Positions 18,169 to 25,854 of a stretch of DNA of 64,000 nucleotides are shown piece by piece; position 1 is the stretch's first letter; each line of letters opens with the position of its first letter. The notes beneath the pieces are model-generated. The model had not been told where the DNA came from, did not search any database, and saw nothing but the letters and a program-made list of their open reading frames with translations. Origin of the DNA: an uncultured Christensenella sp. (GTDB lineage Bacteria > Bacillota > Clostridia > Christensenellales > UBA3700); the NCBI GenBank assembly GCA_910584635.1, contig CAJUBA010000002.1, positions 115,783-179,782 of the forward strand, read 5' to 3'. Position numbers and translations under genes: made by a program.

Positions 18169-19860
18169 TTAAATCTCGTCCGACGTCGCAAGACCGTTAT
18201 GAATATCGTCTGCCGATAGCAATTCTCTAAATGCGCCTATTTCTTCGGGACTTGCCGCTGTGTTCAATATCATTACTCTTACAAAATATTGTGAAATTTC
18301 TTCGTCAGTGTCATCTTTGGGTTTTCCCTCAGACTTTTTATTGAATGAAGTTTTCTTCCATTCCCAACTTATCGATTCTATATAAGCGTCCTTTACGTCG
18401 CTTTCATAGAAAATAAATTCGTCAACGTTCTTAACCGATTTAGGCAAACGAATACTCTCAAATGCGACGCCTGCGAAGGCATAAGATTTAAGTTCTGTTA
18501 TTTCGCGTATTCTGTTTCCGTTAACGTCATAAAAATCAAAATAATCCGTGCCGTTAAGATTGGACGACGTCTTATCGTACATGCCGAAATAAGCGTAAAC
18601 TACAGTGCCTTCGGCGTTGGTAAGCAAACCGTGGTCGTAGGTGTTGCTTGACGTGGATTTTTTGTATTCCTGCAATTCTATCGTAGAGAAGTATTCGTTG
18701 TCGGAATGTACTTCGATAGAATATCTCGAATAGGTCGCGTTGTTTGTATAAACCGCAAACGCGCCGTCGCCTATCTTTTCAACGTTCTTGCCTATGGTAA
18801 ACGTCTTGCTGTAAAGAAGTCTTGTACAACCCATAAACGCTTTTGCCGGGATTTCCTTGATTGAATCGGGCAACACGATAGAAGAAAGGTACGTGCAGTC
18901 TTGGAACACTCCCTCTCCCAAAGTTTCAAGAGTAGAACCCTCTTCAAATTCAACGGTCGAAAGCGAAGTCGTACTCATAAACGCGTTGGCGCCCACCGTC
19001 TTGACCGTCGCAGGAAATTTGAACTGAGTAAAGTTGGTCGTGATATTGGCGAAAGCCTTATCTCCGATATTTACAAGGTGTTTGAATTCAAGCGGATTGC
19101 TTGAGTTGGATCTCAATTTCGTATTTTGGAAAGCGCTGTTTCCGATAGTCGCCAAATCGCAATCTTCTTCAAGAGTAACTTCCGTGAAAGCGGTGGCTTT
19201 ATAGAACGCTTCGTTGCCTATCTTTTCCAACGCTTTGTTGAAATGCGCGCCAATCATAGTCGTACAGTTTTCAAAAGCGTTCGCGCCTATTTCCAAAAGT
19301 CCGCTGGGCATATAGAATATTTCTTCGTCGATAGCGTCGTCGCCTTCGGTAGAATACTCTTCGCTATTGTAAGCGAATACAAGCGAAGAACAGTTGTAAA
19401 AAGCGCTGTCGCCTATGCTTGTAACGCTGTCGGGTATTATAACGCTTCTAAGCGCCTTACAGCCGCTGAAAGCGCCTTCCGATATTTCTTTAAGTCCGTT
19501 CGGCAAAACGACGCTTTTCAAAGCCGTCATGTCCTTGAACGCTTCCTTGTCAAGACTAAACGCCGAAGACGTCGTATTTATGGTAATCTTTTCGATAACG
19601 GTTGCCTTTGAAGAAAAAGCGCCCTTTGAAATAGCGACAACTCTATTGCCTCTCACTCTGTCCGGAACCACGACTTCTTTATCATCTCCGTCATAACCCG
19701 TTATCGTCGCTCTCGAACCGTTGAGCGTATAAGAAAATCCACCCGAATATTCGGACAGTCTTCCCGTATTGACAATCAGTCCTATCACTGTACCCAATGA
19801 CGCCAAAGCCAATGCGAATACCGCTACTACGACAATTATCTGTTTTGTCTTGTTGTTCAT
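18169..19860 (-). CDS. Membrane-anchored BspA-type LRR protein
   Basis: A 563-residue protein. Start chosen at 19860, where GAGG lies 8 nt upstream; an upstream in-frame codon would add nine residues without a ribosome site. A single N-terminal hydrophobic segment (about 6-32) without a lipobox makes it a signal-anchored surface protein. The chain is almost entirely LRR_5 repeats (about 45-480), pattern LKEISEGAFSGCKALRSVII, with non-repeat insertions such as a charged loop near 165-180. Probably an adhesin or interaction scaffold. It has its own terminator and stands alone between repeat-rich DNA and a flavoprotein operon. Confidence 0.85.
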   Translation of the reverse strand: MNNKTKQIIVVVAVFALALASLGTVIGLIVNTGRLSEYSGGFSYTLNGSRATITGYDGDDKEVVVPDRVRGNRVVAISKGAFSSKATVIEKITINTTSSAFSLDKEAFKDMTALKSVVLPNGLKEISEGAFSGCKALRSVIIPDSVTSIGDSAFYNCSSLVFAYNSEEYSTEGDDAIDEEIFYMPSGLLEIGANAFENCTTMIGAHFNKALEKIGNEAFYKATAFTEVTLEEDCDLATIGNSAFQNTKLRSNSSNPLEFKHLVNIGDKAFANITTNFTQFKFPATVKTVGANAFMSTTSLSTVEFEEGSTLETLGEGVFQDCTYLSSIVLPDSIKEIPAKAFMGCTRLLYSKTFTIGKNVEKIGDGAFAVYTNNATYSRYSIEVHSDNEYFSTIELQEYKKSTSSNTYDHGLLTNAEGTVVYAYFGMYDKTSSNLNGTDYFDFYDVNGNRIREITELKSYAFAGVAFESIRLPKSVKNVDEFIFYESDVKDAYIESISWEWKKTSFNKKSEGKPKDDTDEEISQYFVRVMILNTAASPEEIGAFRELLSADDIHNGLATSDEI

Positions 19861-20020
19861 ATCTACCTCGTAAAAGTACTTATGCAATTATATTCTGTCA
19901 GTCTGAAAAGCGGCGGACATATATATAATTACATTATTGCCACCTCTCGTTTTTATATTATAGCATACCGACAAATAAATTACAATAAATAATTTTTATA
20001 TTATAAATAATATGCTTTAA

Positions 20021-21613
20021 TCAATTTCCGCCCTTGCCCGAATTTTCAATCAGTTTCAACGCGATGTTGATACCGTCCACAGCCGCGGAAGTTATTCCGC
20101 CCGCGTAACCCGCTCCTTCGCCGCAAGGCATAAGACCGACGACGGAACTATCTCCCTTCTCGTCGCGAAGTATTCTTACGGGAGACGAAGACCTGCTCTC
20201 CACTCCTGTAAGCAACGCGTCGGGATGAGCAAACCCGCGAAGTTTTTTATCGAAAATACCTACCGCTTTGCCTATGCTGTTTATCACGTAATCTGGCAGA
20301 CATTCTCTAAGATCGGCATACTCTACGCCGAACGGATAAGTAGGCTTGACCTCTCCCGCTTTCGATGAGGGTTTTCCTGAAATCAAATCTTCGTATCTCT
20401 GACAGGGCGCTTTGTACGAATTGGAAATCGAGAAAGCCGCCCTTTCGTATTTGCGTTGGAACTCCACTCCCGCCAAAGGATTATCCGCGCCGAAATCTTG
20501 CGGAGTTACGCCTACTAGCAACGCGCTGTTCGAATTTACCCCGTCGCGAGCAAAATAACTCATGCCGTTTGTTACGACGGCATTTTCTTCCGAAGTCGCG
20601 GGCATAACGTAACCGCCCGGACACATACAAAAAGTATAGCACGATCTTCCGTTGTCGAGATGAGCGGCGAGCGAATAAGTCGCCGGCGGAAGTCCGCAAG
20701 TGTCGCCGTATTGCGCTCTGTCGGTATTCTTTTGCAGATGTTCTATTCTGACGCCTACGGAAAATGGTTTCGCCTGCATAAGGACTTTTGAAGAAAGCAT
20801 TTCGAAAGTATCTCTCGCGCTATGTCCTATCGCGAGTATGCAATAATCGCAATCCACGCTCCAAAGTCCTCTATCGGCATTCTCGATATATACTCCCGTC
20901 AATCTGCCGTCTTTGATAATTAAATCCGTAAGTCGGGAATTAAAATAAACTTCCCCGCCCAACGCGATTATATCGCGACGCATATTTGCCACTACTTGCG
21001 TAAGTTTGTCTGTGCCAATATGCGGTTTTGAGTCGTAAGCGATTTGTTCGGGCGCTCCGTATTTTATCAACTCGCCGAGCGCAATATTGATTTTTTCGGA
21101 ATTTATTCCCGTATTAAGTTTTCCGTCGGAAAAAGTTCCCGCTCCGCCTTCGCCGAACTGCACGTTGCTTTGCGTGTCCAAAACTCCCTCGGCTATAAAT
21201 CTATCAACGCTCTTTTTTCTCTCTTCAACACACTTTCCGCGCTCGAAGATAATAGGTTTTAATCCCGCTTTGGCGAGAGTAAGCGCGGCAAACAGTCCCG
21301 CGGGTCCCGCGCCGATTATTATCGGACTTTTATCCGACGCTTTAACTTTGGGGACTATCTTGTCCAAAGAATTTATCGGAGTAGAATACGGCAAGGCTTT
21401 TTTATTTCTCGAAAGGTATTTATTTTCTGCGCGCAATCCTACGCCGACCGTCATAAGATAATGTATCTTGGATTTATCTCTGCAATCCAAAGATTTTTTG
21501 ATTATCTTATACTCCGTTACTTCGTCGGGAGCAACTCTCAACGCAAGCGACATTTGTCTGTCGAAATCCGTCTGAGAATAATTCGGAGGAAGTTTGAACT
21601 GAACCTTTATCAT
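20021..21613 (-). CDS. FAD-dependent oxidoreductase of the COG2509 type
   Basis: A 530-residue flavoprotein. Start at 21613 because its ATG overlaps the upstream stop codon (ATGA) and MIKVQFKLPPNYS is a natural N-terminus; the longer frame is a readback through the upstream gene. About 90 N-terminal residues form a small domain, then the FAD-binding IIIGAGPAGLFAALTLAKAG (about 95-114), GEGGAGTFSDGKL (about 151-163) and a C-terminal GEGAGYAGGITSAAVDG motif near 500-516. The family is uncharacterised and is often annotated as NAD(P)/FAD-dependent oxidoreductase. It is translationally coupled to a second flavoprotein, so the two may act on related substrates. Confidence 0.85.
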   Translation of the reverse strand: MIKVQFKLPPNYSQTDFDRQMSLALRVAPDEVTEYKIIKKSLDCRDKSKIHYLMTVGVGLRAENKYLSRNKKALPYSTPINSLDKIVPKVKASDKSPIIIGAGPAGLFAALTLAKAGLKPIIFERGKCVEERKKSVDRFIAEGVLDTQSNVQFGEGGAGTFSDGKLNTGINSEKINIALGELIKYGAPEQIAYDSKPHIGTDKLTQVVANMRRDIIALGGEVYFNSRLTDLIIKDGRLTGVYIENADRGLWSVDCDYCILAIGHSARDTFEMLSSKVLMQAKPFSVGVRIEHLQKNTDRAQYGDTCGLPPATYSLAAHLDNGRSCYTFCMCPGGYVMPATSEENAVVTNGMSYFARDGVNSNSALLVGVTPQDFGADNPLAGVEFQRKYERAAFSISNSYKAPCQRYEDLISGKPSSKAGEVKPTYPFGVEYADLRECLPDYVINSIGKAVGIFDKKLRGFAHPDALLTGVESRSSSPVRILRDEKGDSSVVGLMPCGEGAGYAGGITSAAVDGINIALKLIENSGKGGN

Positions 21614-22776
21614 ACTATAGCCTCGCTGCAAGCAAGCGCGCTTGCCCATGCCCAATGCAAATTGAAACCTCCGCAAAGTCCGTCGACGTCGACGACTTCT
21701 CCTATCGCGTAAATTCCCTTGCAAAGTCGCGACTGCATAGTCGAAGAATCTATGCCGTCCAATTCTATTCCGCCGCACGCTACTTGCGCGAAGTTTTTTC
21801 CCGCGACGCCCGAAACGTCGACTTTATAGTTTTTGCAAGCGCGCGCTATGTCCGTCGCTTTTTTACGCGACATTATCAACGACCTGTCCATAGGAATAGT
21901 AGCGATAACGTTGTAAGCCAACGCTTTGTGAAGAATACCTTCCAAAGGCGCGAAGACGCTGCAATTTTCATAGATATAATCGGCTAGTTGATTCTCAGAC
22001 AGATCCGGGACAAAATCTATTACGACTTTACAACTATCAAACTTTCCTCCCCGTCTTGCCAAAGCCGAAGAAAGCCTAAACGCCAATATCCCCGACAGCG
22101 CGCCGTCTTTGAATAGAAGTTCTCCTCTCTCGCCCATAACGGTATCGCCGTTAATTTCCATACGCGCGTACGCTTTCGCGCGCACTCCGTTCGCTCCCTT
22201 AATATCTTTACAAATAAGCGGCGCGATAGCGTAATTCAAAGATTTGATTTTGTGTCCGAACGCGCTCAAAAGCGAATGGGAGTTATGTCCCGCCGTCGCG
22301 TCGCTTCCCGTCGCGACAACTACAGCGTCCGCGTAAAATTCTCCTTTTGACGTAATTACGTTAAAGCCTTGCCCCGCTTTGCGTATTTCATTGCAAAAGC
22401 AATCGCATACTGCCTTTACTCCGCGTTCCGAAAGCCTTTGTAACAGAACGTTGAGTACGGTCGTCGCGCTTTCGCTGTACGGATATATTCTGCCCTCGCT
22501 ATCGCTCTTGCAAAGCAGTCCCAACGAAGCGAATTCCTCTTTGATTTTTTCGGGAGTGAATCTTTGCAGAATATCTTTTGTAAAAACGTCGTTGTAAGCG
22601 TCGAGAGTCGCTCCGAGATTGGAAAGATTGCATTTGCCGTTGCCGGTAGCGAGCAGTTTTTTGCCCAAACGCTCGTTTCTCTCCAATACGGTTACGTCGG
22701 CTCCTTTATCCGCGCATTTTATTGCGCAAAGCATTCCCGACGCTCCTCCGCCTATGATTATTATTTTCTTTGACAT
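21610..22776 (-). CDS. BaiN/HI0933 (YhiN)-family NAD(P)/FAD-dependent oxidoreductase
   Basis: A 388-residue flavoprotein starting MSKKIIIIGGGASGM (ATG at 22776; the longer frame has no ribosome site). The dinucleotide-binding GGGASG (8-13) is followed by LGKKLLATGNGKCNLSNL (about 39-56), the signature of the HI0933 family. The C-terminal VDVDGLCGGFNLHWAWASAL stretch closes the FAD site. A bile-acid reductase role is known for one member (BaiN), but most members lack an assigned substrate, and nothing nearby suggests bile acids. First gene of a two-gene unit with a 4-nt overlap. Confidence 0.85.
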   Translation of the reverse strand: MSKKIIIIGGGASGMLCAIKCADKGADVTVLERNERLGKKLLATGNGKCNLSNLGATLDAYNDVFTKDILQRFTPEKIKEEFASLGLLCKSDSEGRIYPYSESATTVLNVLLQRLSERGVKAVCDCFCNEIRKAGQGFNVITSKGEFYADAVVVATGSDATAGHNSHSLLSAFGHKIKSLNYAIAPLICKDIKGANGVRAKAYARMEINGDTVMGERGELLFKDGALSGILAFRLSSALARRGGKFDSCKVVIDFVPDLSENQLADYIYENCSVFAPLEGILHKALAYNVIATIPMDRSLIMSRKKATDIARACKNYKVDVSGVAGKNFAQVACGGIELDGIDSSTMQSRLCKGIYAIGEVVDVDGLCGGFNLHWAWASALACSEAIV

Positions 22777-22817
22777 GGTTTGCGTCCTACAGTGTTTATT
22801 TATTATATAATAAATTA

Positions 22818-22858
22818 TCCGACGAACAAAACGCAAGCGAATAGCGCCGTTCGTCGGA
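22818..22858 (-). terminator. Hairpin between yerC and the flavoprotein genes
   Basis: A perfect 10-bp stem TCCGACGAAC / GTTCGTCGGA with a 21-nt loop, followed on the minus strand by an A+T-rich stretch (ATAATTTATTATATAAT) rather than a clean T run. It is placed to end the transporter-yerC transcript. Confidence 0.55.
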
Positions 22859-22880
22859 CGTTGAATATCTTTGCATAACG

Positions 22881-23174
22881 TTAATTGAGTTTGTCCGTCT
22901 TATCTTCGAATATTCTTCTGTAACCCTCGCCGTACTGCAAGGCTCTCGATACTCTTGAAAGCGTAGCGGAGGATATATCCGTTTGTTCGATAACTTGATT
23001 GTAAGTCAAACCTTGTTTCAATAACTTTGCGGCTTGCCATCTTTGAGCCATGTTTTCTATTTCTTTGTTGGTGCAAAGATCGTTGAAAAACAGTCTGCAA
23101 TCCTCTTCGTCGGTGATACTCGCAATCGTTTCGTAGAGTTGTTTTATAAATACGTGATTGTGGTCGGAATTCAT
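22881..23174 (-). CDS. YerC/YecD family TrpR-like DNA-binding protein
   Basis: A 97-residue protein with the TrpR-superfamily layout: an N-terminal helical part (FIKQLYETIASITDEEDC) and a helix-turn-helix around residues 55-80 (GLTYNQVIEQTDISSATLSRVSRAL). The family is widespread in Bacillota and of uncertain target. It starts 1 nt after the stop codon of the transporter ATPase and is the last gene of that operon, so it may sense or regulate amino-acid uptake, but this is inferred from position only. Confidence 0.85.
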   Translation of the reverse strand: MNSDHNHVFIKQLYETIASITDEEDCRLFFNDLCTNKEIENMAQRWQAAKLLKQGLTYNQVIEQTDISSATLSRVSRALQYGEGYRRIFEDKTDKLN

Positions 23175-23175
23175 A

Positions 23176-24126
23176 TCAATCCTCCTCGCCCGTCTTTTCC
23201 GATTCGCGCAAGAAAGACTTGGTCTTTTCGCTCTTCGGATTGCCGAACACTTCCTCGGGAGTTCCCTGTTCCTCTATTACGCCGTCCGCCATAAAAATCA
23301 CTTTGTCGGCGACTTTTCTCGCAAACTCCATTTCGTGGGTTACGACTATCATAGTATGATTATCCTTCTTCAAGTCTTTGATGACTTTAAGAACTTCTCT
23401 GGTAAGTTCGGGATCAAGCGCGGATGTAGGTTCGTCAAAACAAAGAATTTGAGGTTGCAACATCAACGCTCTGGCGATTGCAACTCTTTGTTGCTGACCG
23501 CCCGAAAGTTCGCACGGGTAAGCGGAAAACTTATCTCCCAATCCTACTCTCGTCAATAATTGTTCCGCGCGTTGAGTTATATCCGCTACGCCGCCGATTG
23601 ACGGTTCTTCTCCCGACTTCTTCCGTTCTTTCAAATCCTTTTCATATTTGAGTTTTGCCGGCAACGTAAGATTTTTCAATACGCTGTAATGCGGAAAAAG
23701 ATTGAACGATTGAAATACCATCCCAAACTTCAGTCTTTGCGCGTCAATCTGTTTTTGCTGTTGTTTGCTTATTTTGGGCGGTTTGACTTTTTTCTTTTTC
23801 TTCTCGCTCTTCAATTCGCCGTCGCTCATGTCTATACTGTTTTCCTGCGAATTGGATAACGAATCGGCAGAAAGTCCGTCGCTTGATTCTCCGACGGTTT
23901 CTTCAACACGGTTGTCGGCAACAAATACTTCTTCTCCGTTTAGAAAAATCTCCGCTTTATCGGGGATTTCCAAAAAATTAAGACAGCGAAGCAACGTAGT
24001 CTTACCGCTTCCCGACGAGCCTATTATCGCGAGTACCTGACCTTCTTCCAAAACAAAATCAATGCCCTTTAATACCTTGTTGTCGCCGAAACTTTTATAT
24101 ACGTTTTTTACTTCATAAAATGCCAT
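23176..24126 (-). CDS. Amino-acid ABC transporter ATP-binding protein with a long insertion
   Basis: A 316-residue ATPase of the GlnQ/HisP type, about 70 residues longer than usual. Walker A GSSGSGKTT at 36-44, Q-loop FQSFNLFPH with Q139, signature LSGGQQQ at 207-213, Walker B ILCFDEP at 227-233, and H-loop H264. Between strand ends at about 68 and 130, where the normal protein has only a short loop, lies an insertion that is first acidic and serine-rich (VEETVGESSDG..) and then basic (SEKKKKKVKPPK). A second short basic insertion lies at about 160-178. All ATPase motifs are intact, so the protein should be active. It energises the adjacent permease. Confidence 0.9.
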   Translation of the reverse strand: MAFYEVKNVYKSFGDNKVLKGIDFVLEEGQVLAIIGSSGSGKTTLLRCLNFLEIPDKAEIFLNGEEVFVADNRVEETVGESSDGLSADSLSNSQENSIDMSDGELKSEKKKKKVKPPKISKQQQKQIDAQRLKFGMVFQSFNLFPHYSVLKNLTLPAKLKYEKDLKERKKSGEEPSIGGVADITQRAEQLLTRVGLGDKFSAYPCELSGGQQQRVAIARALMLQPQILCFDEPTSALDPELTREVLKVIKDLKKDNHTMIVVTHEMEFARKVADKVIFMADGVIEEQGTPEEVFGNPKSEKTKSFLRESEKTGEED

Positions 24127-24135
24127 CTCGCCACC

Positions 24136-24786
24136 TCACGCCCTGTAATAGTTCATCTTCTTTTCAAGCCACTTAAAGAAGAGCGTCAACGCGCCTATCA
24201 TAATAAGATAGAAAACGCCGGTATAGAATAAAGGCCAAAGTATGCCTTTTGTCGAAACAATCTCTCTTGACGTTAATATCAATTCGCCGATTCCGATGAT
24301 GTTTGCAAGCGAAGTGTCTTTGACAAGAGTGATAACTTCATTGCTCATAGCGGGAGTTATCTTTTTGGCGACTTGCGGAAAGATTATCAAACGGTTGGTC
24401 TGCGCTTTACTCATTCCAAGCACCTTTGCCGCTTCGTACTGACCTGTCGGCATCGCCATGATTCCGCCCCTGTAAATCTCCGCGAAATATACCGCGTAGT
24501 TGATAACAAACGCAATAAGCGCCGCTAAAAATCTCTCATGGAAAGGCATATTGAAGAGTAGCCCCGGAGCGTACATTACGACTATGACCTGCAACATCAG
24601 CGGAGTTCCTCTTATCACCCAAATGAACACGCCGGTTACGACTTTCAACGGTTTGAATCTGCTCATAGCGCAAGCGCAAATTACCATACCCAAAGGTATG
24701 GCAATTATAAGAGTTGCGAAAAACAACCCTAAAGTATATTGACTTGCTTGAAGAAACAACTTGTTTACTTGAATAAACTGTTCCAT
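24136..24786 (-). CDS. Amino-acid ABC transporter permease
   Basis: A 216-residue polar amino-acid permease (HisM/GlnP type) with the QASQYTLGLFFATLIIAIPL start, GTPLMLQ (about 60-66) and the EAA-loop segment GQYEAAKVLGMSKAQTNRLI (about 116-135) that docks to the ATPase. Start at 24786, 1 nt after the binding-protein stop codon; the longer frame overlaps that gene. One permease only, so the transporter would be a homodimer in the membrane. Confidence 0.9.
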   Translation of the reverse strand: MEQFIQVNKLFLQASQYTLGLFFATLIIAIPLGMVICACAMSRFKPLKVVTGVFIWVIRGTPLMLQVIVVMYAPGLLFNMPFHERFLAALIAFVINYAVYFAEIYRGGIMAMPTGQYEAAKVLGMSKAQTNRLIIFPQVAKKITPAMSNEVITLVKDTSLANIIGIGELILTSREIVSTKGILWPLFYTGVFYLIMIGALTLFFKWLEKKMNYYRA

Positions 24787-24787
24787 A

Positions 24788-25627
24788 CTATTCTTCCATG
24801 AACGCCATAGGCGCAAATAGCGTACATCCTACGACAAAGTATCCTCTCTCTTCTATTTTGTTCCAACCCGCTTTTTCTTCCTCGCTAAGGCTGTCCCATT
24901 TGGAAACGTAATCCAATTTTATTATTCTATCTTCAAGACCGTACTTTTCGGCGATTTTATCTAAGGTGCCGTCTTCTTGCAATTTCATGATAGCAGTACA
25001 CAACTTATCCATTGCGCCGACGTTGCCTTTCTTAGCGCCTATTCCGTAAAATTCTTCGGTAAGCGTTACGGTATAAGTAAGATTAGAGAAAGACGAATCG
25101 GACGTGCTGTAAAAATCGGCAAGAAGCCAGTCTACTATAGCAATATCGCTGGTTCCCGACAGCACTTCGGTCATAGCCATCATTTGCGTCTTTGCCGTAG
25201 TTCCGTTATACCCCTTTTCTTTCGCTATCTCCTGTCCGGCGCTACCGCTTTCATAGACAAACTTAGCGTCTTTTATCGCGTCGAGCGAATTATATTTTTC
25301 CGCATTTTCTTTTTTGACTACGCATACTTGCGCGTTGTTCATATACGGATCGGTAATTTCCATTTCTTTTTTAAGTTCTTCGAGTATCGTCATGCCGTTC
25401 CATGCGAAATCAATGCCGCCCGACTTTAATTCGATTACTTTATTATCCCAATCGATTCTCATAAATTTGACTTCTACTCCGAGTTCCTCAGCGACTGCTT
25501 TTGCAAGATCTATATCATAGCCTTGTATAGATTCGTAGTCAAAGTATTTCTGACATCCCGCAAACGCAAATACGCTTGTAAGAACTATCGAACACAGCAA
25601 TACCGCAACGATTACTTTCTTTTTCAT
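24788..25627 (-). CDS. Amino-acid ABC transporter substrate-binding lipoprotein, apparently circularly permuted
   Basis: A 279-residue extracytoplasmic solute-binding protein. Signal peptide with lipobox AFAGC, lipid Cys25. After only about ten residues the chain enters IQGYDIDLAKAVAEELGVEV (34-53), which in normal family-3 binding proteins follows a first beta-strand of the type RGYFVVGC..APMAFMEE. That strand is missing at the N-terminus and is found instead at the extreme C-terminus (WNKIEERGYFVVGC.., about 255-279), after an ordinary C-terminal helix region (LDKIAEKYGLEDRII). The rest, including the GMTILEELKKEMEITDPY segment, is in normal order. This looks like a natural circular permutation. 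It still has a promoter, a lipobox and cognate permease and ATPase. Confidence 0.85.
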   Translation of the reverse strand: MKKKVIVAVLLCSIVLTSVFAFAGCQKYFDYESIQGYDIDLAKAVAEELGVEVKFMRIDWDNKVIELKSGGIDFAWNGMTILEELKKEMEITDPYMNNAQVCVVKKENAEKYNSLDAIKDAKFVYESGSAGQEIAKEKGYNGTTAKTQMMAMTEVLSGTSDIAIVDWLLADFYSTSDSSFSNLTYTVTLTEEFYGIGAKKGNVGAMDKLCTAIMKLQEDGTLDKIAEKYGLEDRIIKLDYVSKWDSLSEEEKAGWNKIEERGYFVVGCTLFAPMAFMEE

Positions 25628-25679
25628 TTTATACTCCTTTTACCCGCGAATTTAGCGGACGTTTTTATTCGGTATCGAC

Positions 25680-25708
25680 ATTATACTTTATTTCGATAAA
25701 GTTGTAAA
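25680..25708 (-). promoter_or_regulatory. Promoter of the amino-acid transporter operon
   Basis: On the minus strand TTTACA (25708-25703), 17 nt, TATAAT (25685-25680); then AAGGAG 6-11 nt before the ATG at 25627. Confidence 0.75.
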
Positions 25709-25752
25709 GTGTTTTGCGCAACATTTTCAAAAAGATATTTGCGAGGATTGGA

Positions 25753-25842
25753 TATGAAAAATAAGAAAAACTCCGCCGGTTTTATTCGCGGAGTTGGGTT
25801 TTAGATAAAGAAACACTGTCGCGGATTTATCATCCGCGACAG
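25753..25842 (-). terminator. Tandem terminator hairpins after the giant-protein operon
   Basis: Two hairpins: an 11-bp stem CTGTCGCGGAT / ATCCGCGACAG with loop TTATC (25816-25842), and AACTCCGC / GCGGAGTT (25769-25776 / 25788-25795), which on the minus strand is followed by TTTCTTATTTTTC. The first begins 12 nt after the stop codon of the third giant gene. Confidence 0.8.
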
Positions 25843-25854
25843 CGCCGGCGATTC

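Noticed and set aside
24788..25627. Binding-protein gene read as a truncated pseudogene
   Set aside because: Signal peptide, lipobox, promoter and both lobes are present; the missing first strand is recovered at the C-terminus, so permutation explains it better than truncation.
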